Part shown: positions 1 to 11,859 of the stretch, piece after piece
How positions within the stretch are numbered: the stretch's first letter is position 1
Layout of the letters: the number at the start of each line of letters is the position of its first letter
Assembly: GCA_013397795.1 (NCBI GenBank)
Contig: VZTJ01000625.1
Span: 186,001 to 250,000 of the forward strand
Length of the DNA stretch: 64,000 nucleotides
Direction: 5' to 3'
Source: Orthonyx spaldingii
Lineage: Eukaryota; Chordata; Aves; Passeriformes; Orthonychidae
Program-made: the position numbers and the translations under genes
Notes under the pieces: model-generated
Database searches by the model: none
The model's input: only the letters and a program-made list of their open reading frames with translations
Told to the model about the DNA's origin: nothing

Positions 1-257
1 AGTTTTTGTTGTTATTAACTGCAGCTTGTCTCAGGAAAAGCTGGATTTGATGGACAATAGGCCATTTCTTTCCCTTTTAGTTTTTGATAGAGCTTAGTTG
101 CAGCAAAGTGATGTTGTGCTTAATTCCTTCCAAATTAGTTTGCAACTGCCTGGCAGATTTTGGGTGCATCATTATCCTTGCTGTGCATGGTTGAGAGAAA
201 TAAAGTTTCCCATGCAGGGAAATATTAACAATTTTTTACTAACCCTTATCTTTTTTG

Positions 258-628
258 GGGTTGTTCAGCCTGGAAAAGAAAAGGTTTTGGGTTGACCTAA
301 TCGTAGCCTTTCAGTACCTGAAGGGACCACCAGGAAAGATGGAGAGAGATTTTACAAGGGCCTGGGGTGCCAGGACACAGGGAATGGCTTCCCACTGCCA
401 GAGGGCAGAGTTAAATGGGATATTGGGAAGAAATTCGTTCTTGTGAGGATGTGAGGCCCTGGGACAGGTTGCCCAGAGCAGCTGTGACTGCCCCTCCCTG
501 GAAGTGTTCAAGGCCAGATTGGACAGGGCTTGGAGCACCCTGGGATAGTGGAAGGTGTCCCTGCTCACTGCAGGGCTTGAGATGAGTTTTCAGGTCCCTT
601 CCAACCCAAATCATTCCATGATTCTGAT
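258..628 (+). repeat. CR1 LINE 3' fragment
   Basis: It starts at a degenerate gttgttcagcctggaaaag and ends with the typical CR1 tail ttccaacccaaatcattccatgattctg. It carries the familiar 'ggatattgggaag' and 'ggccagattggacagggctt' blocks. The copy is moderately diverged and lies in ATRN intron DNA. Confidence 0.92.
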
Positions 629-1485
629 TCTTTTCTGAGCAGGTTGACAAAGGAAGGCAGGGGGCTCAGGGCTACATCCTAGCCCAGCTATCTGTGCTCT
701 GGAATCAGGAGGGCAGAGAGGAGGAAGATGTGCGACCTTGAGGACCAAAATAAAAATCCCATGGAAAGGGAAAGATTGTGCCCACAGGGACTCATAATGA
801 GAGTTTCTGCTGCACACTCTAGGTTCATTAGTTGGAAAGGGCAGAGGAGGAGAGAGGGTCTTGCCTGGGGCTGAGAGATGAGCTACATTCCCCTCCAAGT
901 CCCTTCAGCCCTGTGACTGAGAGCTATATAATGAACAACTTCTGTTTCTTCCTATTTTATGTTGTGCAGGAGACTCATGGTGATTTTGATACCACAACAG
1001 AGGCACTGTCAGAGCCTGAAATGCTTCTCAGGTCGCTGGTGGTTGATAACAGCAGATGGGGTGCAGAGAGGGGATCTTGGAGAGCTGGAGGAGGCAGTGC
1101 CTGGTTTCAGAGAAGGAATTCAGAGCATTGCCCTTTCAGTTGATCCAAAAGAAGGCTGAGATATACAGCAGGGTAAAGTCCAGGGAGAGGGTTAAGGCAC
1201 AGAAGAACAACAGACAAATTAATAAATTGAGGTGTGAAAGCTTGGAGGTTAAAAGAAAGTCTCTGGTGGCAGGGGGGTGAGATCCAGGACCAGGGAGCCT
1301 CTAGAAAGGTCTCACAGAGGTGGTGGCACAGGCTGGAAGTGTAACTACTTTTAAAGCAGAGAATTGTGCTTTTCTGTGCCATTGCCTGTTTGAGTGAAGG
1401 GCTGGATTTGGTGACTCTTGAGATGGATGTTCCAGCCTTCTGTTTCTGTAAGTTGGCTGGAGGATGGTGAGTGTGCTGCTGAGCA

Positions 1486-1905
1486 TCCTCATGGGTTGGA
1501 AGGGACTTTAAAGCTCATCTTGTTCCATCATCTGCCATGGGCAGGGACACCTTCCACTGTCCCAGGCTGCTCCAAGCCCCAGTGTCCAACCTGGCCTTGG
1601 ACACTTCCAGGGATCCAGGGGCAGCTGCAGCTGCTCTGTGCCAGGGCCTCCCCACCCTCCCAGGGAACAATTCCTTCCCAATATCCCATCTAACCCTGTC
1701 TTCTGGCAGTAGGAAGCCATTCCCTATGCCCTGTCCCTCCAGCCCTTGTCCCCAGTTCCTCTCCAGCTCTCCTGGAGCCCCTTTAGGCCCTGGAAGGGGC
1801 TCTGAGCTCTCCCTGGAGCCTTCTGTTCTCCAGGTGAACACCCCCAGCTCTCCCAGCCTGGCTCCAGGGAAGGGAGCCTCCAGCCCTCAGAGCATCTCTG
1901 TGGCC
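1486..1905 (-). repeat. CR1 LINE 3' fragment
   Basis: The reverse-oriented CR1 tail begins with gggttggaagggactttaaag and runs through the blocks up to about 1905. It is about 420 bp long and fairly well preserved. Confidence 0.92.
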
Positions 1906-3100
1906 ATTAATCCATTAGGAGTTAAAAACAAATACATTAAAAAGTATTAAAAAATATAATCTCTTCTTATTCAGTTCCTCTTTCATTCTCTTTCCCCCAT
2001 CACTTCTTCTCTACGTGTTCTTTGCTGCCCATTCAGCTCAGTGCTGAGGGTGAGCATGAGAGCTCTCTGTAACCCCAAGTACCATTCTCCAAACTCTGGG
2101 GTTCAGCAGAACTGTTTTATTAACAGCAGAATAAGTAAGATGTTTGAGTCTCTCCAAAAGAAAGTCAACCTTGTGTTCAGTTCTTGCTCCCACCCATATG
2201 CCAGACGTCCGTGAGCTCTACTCCTGCAGGTGCCTTCTCCGTGCTCTCTCCATTACCTCTGGCGGTTGAGTCTCTGTGGGATACAGCACCAGGATGTGCT
2301 TGTTTGCTTGCTGGGAAAAGCTTTACTCTGAGTTTGATCCCTTCGTTGGGGTGGGGACATGAAGAAATCTGCTGTCATAAACCAGGCAGAAGGCAGCTTC
2401 CATCATCCAGCCCGTGCAGCACGTATTTATCTGCCTTGCACAGACCAACAAATCCTGCTGCAATCATTGCAGGAAATGTGAGATATGGAAAGTTTTAAGT
2501 TTCATTTTGCTTGCTGTCATCTCCTTTTGTCTTTTTTATTGAGCAGCAGTAATTTAACAGCATGTTTGACTCCTGTTCAGGATTTTTCATGCCTTACGTT
2601 GTATTGAGTTTCTGTTGAACATTTGAGTACTGTGGTGTAGTTTGATGCCTGATGGAAAAAGCACTAATTATTTCATTAATACCAGAGTGGAATTCATCCA
2701 TACTAAACAAGAAAACAGAAAGCACTGAGTGTATTGGGTAAAATAGTATTTCTCAGCTTTTTTAGCTGATGTGGAACAAAAGAAGAAAGTCCCTTGAACC
2801 TGTACTCATTGGTGCACACTTGCATCCTCATCTTATTGTTGTTGCGTCCCACAACAGCACTGGTCCTGTGTAACTGTGTGTGGGATTGGGGCCAGGCTCA
2901 GGTGAGACCATACTTTAGTTTCTGGGCTGGGCTGTTGCGTTTTGGCTTTCTGATGACATACTGAAGTTGGCTGTTTGATTCAGGCAAAGTCTTTACAAGA
3001 GTGCAGTGGGAGGGAGATGGTCACAGACACTGAGGGTCAGCATGAGATCCAGTCCTGTGCTCCTCCAGGGTGGGAGAAAGCTGATTGCCCATTATATATT

Positions 3101-3221
3101 AGAATCACAGACTGAAAGGGCCCTTAAAGCCCATCTAATTCCACCTCCTGCCATGCACAGGGACACCTTCCACTAGACCAGGTTGCTTCAAGCCCCGTCC
3201 AACCTGGCCTTGAACACTTCC
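3101..3221 (-). repeat. Short CR1 LINE 3' fragment
   Basis: It starts agaatcacagactgaaaggg and breaks off after the 'aacctggccttgaacacttc' block. Only the last 120 bp of the element remain. Confidence 0.88.
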
Positions 3222-3706
3222 TTTTGTTCTTGGGAAAATGTTCTTTACTGTGTTAACGCACAGAGTGCTGTTAAGGTGGTACATGGACCTAAATTCTGGA
3301 GATAGAATTTGGAGTGCCAAATGGCCATGGTTGGACGTGCTGATATCAGTGATATGCTGCTGATGAGGTTGATGGAAAAAACCCCTCAGTCCTGTTGATT
3401 ACATAAGCTGCTACTCTGTTATTGAATTTAGGGAGAAATACAAGCCTCGTGTAGTGCCTGACTTTTTAATAGCCTGATTTTTATTAAGTGAATGTGTTTT
3501 CTTGCGATGACTCGTGTTTTGATTGTTGCTGACAGTGGTTTTAGCTTTGCTAGCTGTGTGCTGGCAATCTGCCAAGCACAGCAGCGTGGTTCATGGTGGT
3601 TGGTGCCCTGCAGCTTGCAGGAGCTGAGAAGGCGATGCTGGGGGAAGAGGGAGGGGGTAACACGCTGTGTAACATTTGTTTTCTCCCGTTGCTCCCCTCG
3701 CCGCAG

Positions 3707-3821
3707 ACTGTACCAAAGCCGATCGCGCTGGAGCCCTGCTTTGGGAACAAAGCTGCCGTTCTCTCGGTGTTCGTGAGGCTGCCTCGAGGACTCGGGGGGA
3801 TTCCACCACCTGGACAGTCAG
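3707..3821 (+). CDS. ATRN: ATRN (attractin), penultimate coding exon
   Basis: Attractin is a large type I membrane glycoprotein (CUB, EGF, kelch and laminin-type EGF repeats outside the cell) that takes part in agouti/melanocortin signalling and myelin upkeep. This exon encodes part of the short cytoplasmic tail. Reading from 3707 in frame gives TVPKPIALEPCFGN and, further on, LPRGLGGIPPPGQSG, which matches the conserved attractin C-terminus essentially residue for residue. It is bounded by a good acceptor (pyrimidine-rich, cgccgcag) and the donor GTGAGG at 3822. It is 115 nt long and ends one base into a glycine codon, which the next exon completes. The start is a splice site, not a start codon. 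Confidence 0.96.
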
Positions 3822-4161
3822 GTGAGGGTTACTGGAATTAACTCTGTACTCCTTCCCCAGCCATACAGATTCACCTTTCCTGATCCCACAGAAGCTGCTG
3901 TAGCCACAGTTCAGCTTAGGACGTGCTCGAGGTATTTTAGGCTCCCTGGTTTGGGCCCTGCTGACTTCCAACATGAGGTTTGAGTTAATGACTCAGGTCA
4001 TCGATGGATGAACACTTGATACTGGGCTGTGCTTTAATTAACGGCTGGGTGGGGGAGAGAGGGATCTGGTACAGACGTGTTTGCAGTAGTTACTTGTGTA
4101 AGTAACTTGTCACTTGGCCTATCCAACTTCATTCCCAGCTCCATTTGCAGGGGGACATCAA

Positions 4162-4475
4162 GTCACAGAATTATGAAAAGGTTTAAGTTGGAAGAGACCT
4201 TAAAGATCATCCAGTTCCACCCCTTGCCATGGACAGAGACACCTTCCACTAGACCAGGTTGCTCCAAGCCCCTTCCAGTCTGGCACTGGACACTTCAGGG
4301 ATGGGGCAGCCACAAGGCAGCTTGTGCCAGGGCCTCCCCACCCTCACAGGGAAGAATATTCCATCTAACCCTGCCCACTGTCAGTCCGAAGCCATTCCCC
4401 CTTGTCCTGTCACTACACGTCCTTTCAGAGCATCTCTGCCCTCCTCTTAGGAGCTCTGGACAAAGAGGTTTTCCC
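4162..4475 (-). repeat. CR1 LINE 3' fragment in the last ATRN intron
   Basis: It starts gtcacagaattatgaaaagg, followed by ttggaagagaccttaaagatcatccagttcc and the later CR1 blocks. It is the left arm of an inverted CR1 pair with the copy at about 4655-4873. Confidence 0.9.
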
Positions 4476-4654
4476 CATCCAGCTTAAGGTTTCCTTATTC
4501 TCAACCTCTTCACACCTGAACCTGATGTCAGGGCACTGGGACATCATCTCCTGGGCGTTCCCCAGTGCCCAGTGAGCTTGGTGAAGCAAAGGCTCTTGAA
4601 AGAGCATTAGCAGGGTTTAAATTGGGTGGTTTGGTGTTGAGCTGGATTGTGCTG

Positions 4655-4873
4655 AGGTCCAGAGAGTGGTTAGCCTGGGAATAGGGTGGGCAGGCCCTGG
4701 CACTGGGTGCCCAGAGAAACTGTGGCTGTCCCCTCTCTAGAAGTGTTCCAGGCCAGGTTGGAAGGGACTTGCAGTACCCTGGGACAGTGGAAGGTGTCCC
4801 TGCCCATGGCAGGGGGTGGAATGGGATGGGCTTTAAGGTGCCTTTCAACCCAAACCATTTCATGACTCCCTGA
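4655..4873 (+). repeat. CR1 LINE 3' fragment in the last ATRN intron
   Basis: It ends in ggctttaaggtgcctttcaacccaaaccatttcatgactccctgat. It is opposite in orientation to the neighbouring copy at 4162-4475. Confidence 0.9.
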
Positions 4874-5260
4874 TCTGCCAGGAGGAGGTTGCAGAGGTGA
4901 TGTATCCACAGGAAGTGCAGTGAAACCTCCATGCACATTTGCTTTCAGGTTTATTGCAGTCCATCTACTGATGTGGAGAAAGACATCTTCAATATTAAGG
5001 GTTCAACCTTCAATACTTAGAGTTTTACATCCAGTAATACCCACCCTTATTGCATCTTTTCCTCCTGCTATTGCTTCTAATGAAACGTGCAGTATTTCAG
5101 CTCCTTTCAGAAGGAGTTTAATTCTTAAGCCAAAACACTTTCCTAGTTTATTAAAAAAATTCTACACATTTTGTGGCCTGGAGGGATTTTTCTCAGCTGT
5201 TCCTGGAGGATTTGTTGCTGTGGCTGTTTTGTTCCCTGACTCTCTGTTTTGTTGCCCCAG

Positions 5261-5385
5261 GTCTCGCAGTGGCCAGCGCACTGGTGGACATTTCACAACA
5301 GATGCCAATTGCCTACAAAGAAAAATCGGGTGCGATACGAAATCGGAAGCAGCAGCCCCCTGCACAGCCAGGAACCTGTATTTGA
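5261..5385 (+). CDS. ATRN: ATRN (attractin), last coding exon with stop
   Basis: The first two bases complete the glycine codon left open by the previous exon. The exon then reads LAVASALVDISQQMPIAYKE, continues through an arginine/asparagine-rich stretch to QPPAQPGTCI, and stops at TGA 5383-5385. This is the invariant C-terminus of vertebrate attractin; the paralogue ATRNL1 differs clearly at these positions. The exon is only 125 coding bases and continues directly into the 3' UTR. The encoded peptide is cytoplasmic. No frame break or missing residue is seen. Confidence 0.97.
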
Positions 5386-8300
5386 TGCATGGACATCAGA
5401 AACTGTCTAGGGTTTTAAACAAAATGGAAAAGTAATACCAAGGAGGAAGAGAAGGAGAAAGATTTCCAAGTTGTGTCCCAAGAGACTAGAAGCACCCGGA
5501 AAAAAACACAACTTCCTTGAACCCAATTTTTTTCTCTCATCTACGTGCTAGTTGGCTTTATTTGACAACTGCTCCACTTAAGTTTTACTGACACATGGCT
5601 TCAGATTGCTCCTTTGTTTTCTTCAAGTTTAAAGCAAAATAATTTTATTGCAGGTGCGGTAACGTCCGATGCTGCCATTCCTGGTCAGTGTAAATACAAC
5701 AGTAGTCCAATATGAATGACACTCAGGTTTCTACATGGAAAGTGCTTTGTAGTTTATGTATTTATCAAACTGTACAAAAAGAAAAAGATCCAGTGTTTAC
5801 AGGTGTCAGCTCTCAACACATAAACACTACTATTAACCTTCAAAGCATCTTCATCCTTTGTTTTCATTTAATATTTAATTGTTCCCTCATTATTTCAGTG
5901 GAACTCTCTTCCAGGCACAGCCTTTTTGTAGTCATCATGGTCCAGGAACACAAAAGCTGGGATGGTTTAAAGATTGATGTTGCTCAGGCCACATGAAGTA
6001 ACTGGAAAGTTGGATGTTGCTTTGGAAAGACTCAGTGTTTACATAGTCCTAACCTGCGTGGAGTACACCACACACAAGTGCCTAGACTTGAACAGATCTA
6101 GGGAGTGAGGAGACTGCTACACACGCTGCTCTTTAACATAATTAAACTCCTTTTAAAGGTATGTATACTCACATCTAGAGCCACCCAAGGCACTCTGTGT
6201 TCTCTGTCCTGTGCAGTCAGAGGAAAACCGCATTTTCCTGACCAACCAACTACTCACCCAGATGGAAATACCTGGAAGGCACATAGAGTTTCAGTGTCTC
6301 ATAAGAAAACTCCTGGTTTCACCAGCATTTTCATAGGAGCAGTCTGTGTTCCAGGTCAGATACATCATAATTTTCTGATTTTGGCCTCCTTCCTCTCCCT
6401 TCCTTCCTGCCATCCTTCTGTATGCGAGCTGAGCTCGGAAGCATTGCTCCTCAGTGGTTATGATTTGCTCCATCCGGGTGCCAGATCACTTGAGGATGAA
6501 GTAAAAAAAGAACTTTAAATAGAAATCAAGCAGAGCAGCTGTGTTTTGCCACAGGTTTGAGTTCTACACAATCAGATCCTGGTATTTGCTGTTGGGCTTG
6601 AGCTCTGTTAGATGTTGAAGAAGTGTCTGGTTGGTGAAAGGGTGAGACTTGCAAACAGCAAAGAGAAAGTTTGGCATTTGGGGGGTGTATCAAACCATCT
6701 GAACTACTCTGACAAGTTGGGACTGTATTTTGAGGCTCAAGGTTGGACTTAAGCCATCTGTGTGTGGTGGTGCCCGGTGTCTCCCTGGAGCTGGGCAGGT
6801 GGCAGGGCCAGGGCCCCACGACGCTGTGGTGCTGCAGCTGGGAGGAGGGTGTTGGTGAAGGTGCCAAACGAGGTGTGCAATTATGGCTTCATCACAGTAA
6901 TTGTGGATTCACGAGGTCACTGAGGTGGTGGGTTCTGTTGAGGACATCTGATACTTATTAAGTGGAGAAGTGACACATGGAAGGAAAGTGCTCTTGGATC
7001 TGGCCAGGCAGCACCTTTCCAAGTGGAAACCCAAATAACTGCATCTTTCTTGTGCATGTTCTGGTGATGGGTCACATATCAGCCACTCATTTCTGGGGTG
7101 TTTTTTTCCTAACCGTGTATTTTGAAGAGGCTCTTTGGAGCATGGCAGCATCTCAATAAAGAGGTGAATTGCTGTGTGCATCCGGACAGTGGTGATGGGA
7201 ACAGCCTGATGGTTTAAGGACTGTGGTGGATGATAATTCTGATTTAATGTGTCATTTAACAAGTGCAATGGGACTGCAAAAAATATTGGGGCTGGAGAAA
7301 AATATTGAGAAAAAATGCATTATATATATAAAGATATAAAAATGCATCTGTTTCTAAACTAGAAGTTTAAATGCTCTCTAGGAAGAAGGAATGATGAGAG
7401 GAAAAGGGTTGAGCTTTGTCTTGGAATGAAGGGATTTAGGCAATTTAAGTTTTACCTGATGCACGGATTACCTCAGACAGATTCATCTCCTGATAATATT
7501 TTCTAACTTGCTCAGTGATAGGGTTAATCTGAACTGGAGAAATAAGACTGGACTAAAACCCTTCCCCTGTTGCTACATGTTTTCAGCCATGATGCACATC
7601 CTCATGTTTGGAGATTTCTTCTTGCTTGTCCAGCTGTTTTTGGGAGAACTGCCAACCCAGGTGGTGAAAGCCCCTGTGCTCGAGTTCCCTCTTCAGGACA
7701 GTGCTTGAGCAGGTGCTGAAGGTTGTTGGGTTTTCCTGGTCAGAAACAGCTTTCAGAACTCTAGGCCTGGAGGTGTGATCGATTTTTCAATTAACAAAAA
7801 GACATAAATACGGAGTTTGGGAGGTTGTCTCGCTCCTGGAGAGCTGGGCTGTCTGGTCTCCAAAGCCTACAGTGTGCCCAGGAGTGTGGCCGCAAAATGA
7901 GATGTCAGATATTGGAAAAATGAGCAAAAATTATCAAAGTCATGGTTTATCAGAACCAAAAAATGTAAATATAGGGACAAGAGTCCCTTTTATATAAATA
8001 AAAGGAACCATCTCCTTTAGGATGTAGCTCTGCTCTGCATCTGATCTCCATCCTGATGAGGGAGAAGAGAACTCTCATACATAGCTCTGCTGCAGTTTCA
8101 TCCCAGCTTAGAGGTAAACAGGGAAAAAGGTGGCAAAGGATAGGGGAAAGAAGACTTGCTGGTGTTTTATCACCAGGCCAGTATCAAAAGTGAAGGATTT
8201 TTGGGTTTATTGCATTTGGAGGTGAGGTGGGGGAGAAAGAACAACCTTATTTCATGGGAGAATCTGTAAATAAATGACAAATGACACAGATTTTGCACTT

Positions 8301-9049
8301 GTACATAAACTCTACAGTAACGTGCAGAACATGGAGAGATTTAAAGTGTATATAAACCAGAAAAAAATATTGAATGTATTTTTGATGCATTTTAAATGAT
8401 GTATGAGTTTTGTCTTAATAACTCCTTCATCTGATCAGTGTTAGATAACTTTCCAGAGCTTTAAACACCAGATTATATTGCGATATCTTGCAAAGCAGGG
8501 AGGCATAACTTGACTTTCTTGTGTTCAAATGCATTTCATTTAAATGTAGAAACCAAGTAAAATAATGGCTTTTCCAGTTGAAAGGGGGAAAAGCAACACA
8601 TCGAGACAAGTAACAAACATCCTTAAAGTGGTCACTAAGTGGAGGATTAAATCAATAGTTTAAGGCCTTTGTTATTAAAATTGTGGCAGTGTTTCCATTC
8701 AAAATCACTACTTTCAGGTGTTTATGGCTGGCTGAAATTCAGCATTCGATATCTCAACCCTCAGAACATTTTTATTCTTTGAGAAGAGCATTTAAAAAAT
8801 TAATAATAAAATTTCAGAACTGTTAGGGCCCTTTTATTCTAGAAAACACTGGTGCCAGTGGATCTCTAAATAACATTGATTCACCATTTTCAATGTTTTT
8901 TAGCCCAGAATTTTCTCTGGACTGTTGTAGCATGACCTTGCCACGCTCTAGCTCAGTATTTTGGACACAAGAAGATTTATGAGACACAACTCTTCAGTTG
9001 TTATTATCACTCTTCCTGGGCTTAAAATGCGTTGTATTGAAATCACCTA

Positions 9050-9055
9050 AATAAA
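9050..9055 (+). terminator. ATRN: Poly(A) signal AATAAA, possible proximal ATRN end
   Basis: A canonical hexamer about 3.7 kb after the stop, followed by the T-rich and GT-containing sequence agttgtttttgatggggt, which is a reasonable downstream element. Confidence 0.5.
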
Positions 9056-10158
9056 GTTGTTTTTGATGGGGTAACGCCTGTGATTATCGTCAAGTCGTGG
9101 CATATAATGTCCCAAAATTGGACAGTGTGGTGCCATCGATGTGGCAGCCTGTGCTCCACGCTCCTTAGGGGTAGTTCCTGTAGTAAGGATTGTTCAGAAA
9201 CACCATTTCTCTGCAGGATCTGTTACCAAGATCCACAGGCACTGGGTTTATGGGATGGTTGTAAATGGCAGCTCAGCTTGCTCGGCCCTAAATGAGCAGA
9301 AAAGATGGTTTGAGGGTGCAATCAAACTTCAGGCCTTTTCCATAACCCCCTGGAATTCCAGTGCCACAGGGCTGGGCTGCCCCTCCATCCTTTGCTGCTC
9401 CAGGTGTTCCCAGCTGCTTTTCCTTTTCCATGAGACCCTGAGCTAGAGACAGGCATCAGCTGCATCTCAGAACCCTAAACCCCTTTTCACTGGAAACGGG
9501 GATTTGCTGCCTTGAGCTTGTGAGAAAGCAACGAGCAGGATCTGCATGCCTGGAGCAACTTCCGACCTCATCTGTGCACTCCCAGTAAGTGGCGGCTGTC
9601 TCTGCCTCTCCCGTCCTGTCTTCCTTTGGGAGAGCGCCAGGAAGGGAGGGAAGGGTTGGCCTGGCAGAGCCTCCCGGGCTGGGCTGCAGGAGCAGGAGGG
9701 AGAGGGAGCTGGGTGGGCTTTACTGGGAAGGTGCTCACGAAGTGCTGGGGCTGCAGAAGGAAGGGAAGGGATGGCTTGGGGTGTGCTCCTCATTTTTGGA
9801 TGTGTTCTTTGCCATTTTAGTCAAATTCCTGATTTTTCTGTTGGTAGCTGCTGAAATGAGCTGAGTTTCCATGCCAGGACTACTACAATATGTGTATATG
9901 CTGCTTATTTCTGCTTCAGGGCAGGTTTTGTTCAGTCTGTTTCTTTGTTCTGACACTACACACAGACTATTTGTGTGCGTCTTCCAGGTACTATAATTCT
10001 TTAGACATTTCCTCCCCATTTAGTACTGATTCCACAAACCTCACCAGTAGAAAGAAGGAAAAAAATAACAATTGTCGCCGAGTGTATCATATGTCAGTCC
10101 ATTTTTAAAAAAAAAAAAAGAAAAAAAAGAGTTTTATATTACTCTGAAAATTGTGCAC

Positions 10159-10164
10159 AATAAA
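10159..10164 (+). terminator. ATRN: Poly(A) signal AATAAA, possible distal ATRN end
   Basis: A canonical hexamer in cacAATAAAtgttctttaaac, just after an A-rich run at about 10107-10131. It is one of the more likely ends of the ATRN transcript. Confidence 0.5.
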
Positions 10165-10499
10165 TGTTCTTTAAACTAAGATCCTTGAATTAATTGTATT
10201 CTGGATTTTATTTCCTCTTTGTTCTGTAATTATTTATGATTCTTATCTGTGTTCAGACTTGAGCTTAGTTTGTTAATATGTATAATTTAGCATTTATTGC
10301 ATTCATATGTAAATAGGAGCAAGTATTGTAAACTATTTCATTGCTGGGGTTGTGGGTGTTATACATACACACAATTTAGGATTGCAGTTTTTTGGTATAA
10401 TTTTTTGTATTGTAAAATAACAGCTAATTGAAAGCCGGAATGAGAAACTTCTTGGGAGGTCTGTGCATTTTAAATACAAATGTGAAGTACATGTATATA

Positions 10500-10538
10500 A
10501 ATAAAAGTAAATAATGCAAATCTTTCCTCTGAAATAAA
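10500..10538 (+). terminator. ATRN: Pair of AATAAA signals, possible most distal ATRN end
   Basis: AATAAA occurs at 10500-10505 and again at 10533-10538, followed by T-rich sequence (gttttcctcttctt). The CR1-free, UTR-like composition continues to this point and is lost soon afterwards. Confidence 0.45.
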
Positions 10539-10904
10539 AAGTAGATGATCTGGTTAAAAGTTTTCCTCTTCTTATTTATTTTCTTAAAATGGGGGAAGAA
10601 ACAATTCAAGGTGGTTTTGAAGGCGCCTGGGTGGGGTGAGGGTGAGTTTCTGCTGTGGTGCTGGTGGGTATCAGTGGGCTCCTGCCAGGTGCTGGATGTG
10701 GGGGGAGGGAGGAGGGGGGTATGCATGGATGTAATTCAGAGTTAAATCTGTAGATTTGAAAGGTAGAGACAGTCATTAAAGAGTTTCCATTTCATCCTTC
10801 ACCCTCAGGTTCACCTTCCCCCAGGTGCCTTAGGACAGCTCTTGGTCCCTGATCCCTGGGGCTGTCTCCGAAGGGTGGGAGAAGGGAGGAACATCCCAAC
10901 GAGT

Positions 10905-10962
10905 TGTCAAAGTTTTCAGTATGTTAAGGGTCTTTGCCAACCTAAATAATTCTATGATTATA
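10905..10962 (+). repeat. CR1 tail remnant
   Basis: A diverged copy of the terminal CR1 bases: gtctttgccaacctaaataattctatgatta. Confidence 0.65.
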
Positions 10963-11084
10963 GAGAAAAAGGGGCTTGTCCTCCATGCAAGTTATTTGGG
11001 ATGGTGAGGGTTGAAGGAGGAATTTATTTGCTCCCGCCTCCTCAGCACTGGTGTCACAGGTCCCAGCTGGCACCGTGCAGCTGG

Positions 11085-11147
11085 TCCTTAACTGGTGTGG
11101 CTCGATGGTCCTAAAGGTCTTTTCTAAGCCAAATGATTCAGTGATTG
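11085..11147 (+). repeat. CR1 tail remnant
   Basis: The stretch gatggtcctaaaggtcttttctaagccaaatgattcagtgat is a diverged CR1 3' end. Confidence 0.6.
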
Positions 11148-11189
11148 CACAGCCCCAAAACTCAGAGCTTCTGCATTCAGGGTTTAAAT

Positions 11190-11505
11190 AGAACCACAGA
11201 ATATCCCAACTTGGATGGGACTCACAAGGATTGAGTCCAGCCCCTGGCCCTGCCCAGACCCCCACCAACCCCACCCTGTGCATCCCTGGAGCGGTGTCCA
11301 GACGCTCCTGGAGCTCTGGCAGCCTCGGGGCCGGGACCATTCCCTGGGGAGCCTGGGCAGTGCCCAGCACCCTCTGGGGGAAGAACCTTTCCTGCTCTCC
11401 AGCCTGACCCTGCCCTGGCCCAGCTCCAGCCATTCCTTGGTCCTGTGCCTGTCCCAGGGAGCAGAGATCGGAGCTGCCCCTCGGGAGGAGCTGCCGACTG
11501 TGACA
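11190..11505 (-). repeat. CR1 LINE 3' fragment (different subfamily)
   Basis: It begins agaatatcccaacttggatgggactcacaaggattgagtcc and runs on to the 'cctctgggggaagaaccttt' block. The same subfamily recurs at 16560, 34735 and 52460. Confidence 0.9.
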
Positions 11506-11859
11506 TAACCCCAACAGAACTATCAAACCTCAGCCCCTTTCCTTTCTTACTCTCACTAATAAATTTTTCCAGTAAATTTCTTTGTTTAAATCTAAAGAGG
11601 AAAATCTGCCCTCCTTGGAAACTGTATCACCAGTTTTGCTGATGATTTATCAGAAGTTGGCACCAGCTGGTGTTTCAGACACACACAAAAGCTGGGAGAG
11701 AGACGTCGGAGGTGGCCACTCCTCTCCCACCTCTTGCACAGCAGCCACGTGTAGCAGGACACCTCTCCCCACAGGAACTTACCTGTTGTTTGTTAGCTGC
11801 TGCAAGGCTCCTCGCCCTTCATAAAAGCTTGCATTTTGGTGAAATAACTCACTAACAAC

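Larger units (their letters stand above)
1..3706 (+). other. ATRN: ATRN intron (3' part), upstream of the penultimate exon
   Basis: The stretch ends in a polypyrimidine tract and an AG at 3705-3706, directly before the ATRN penultimate exon. I looked for the preceding ATRN exon, which should encode the juxtamembrane cytoplasmic segment with its tryptophan/arginine-rich stretch, and did not find it, so it lies left of the window. The intron holds three CR1 fragments (listed separately). The remaining stretches (628-1485, 1906-3100 and 3222-3706) look like unique AT-rich intron sequence with only short incidental ORFs. Confidence 0.85.
3822..5260 (+). other. ATRN: Last ATRN intron
   Basis: The intron runs from GTGAGG to a pyrimidine-rich acceptor ending in CCCCAG. 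It contains two CR1 fragments in opposite orientation (about 4162-4475 and 4655-4873). The remaining sequence shows nothing else that I can recognise. An ORF reads through from the intron into the last exon in another frame and is incidental. Confidence 0.93.
5386..10555 (+). other. ATRN: ATRN 3' untranslated region (3' end inferred)
   Basis: About 5.2 kb of AT-rich sequence follows the ATRN stop. It is the longest CR1-free stretch around the gene, as expected for a long transcribed and constrained UTR; mammalian ATRN also has a UTR of roughly 4 kb. AATAAA signals lie at 9050-9055, 10159-10164, 10500-10505 and 10533-10538, so several ends are possible. Six TGTANATA (Pumilio-type) motifs occur in it. 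The exact 3' end is an inference. No second coding region is supported here, although several ORFs of 60-140 codons occur by chance. Confidence 0.7.
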
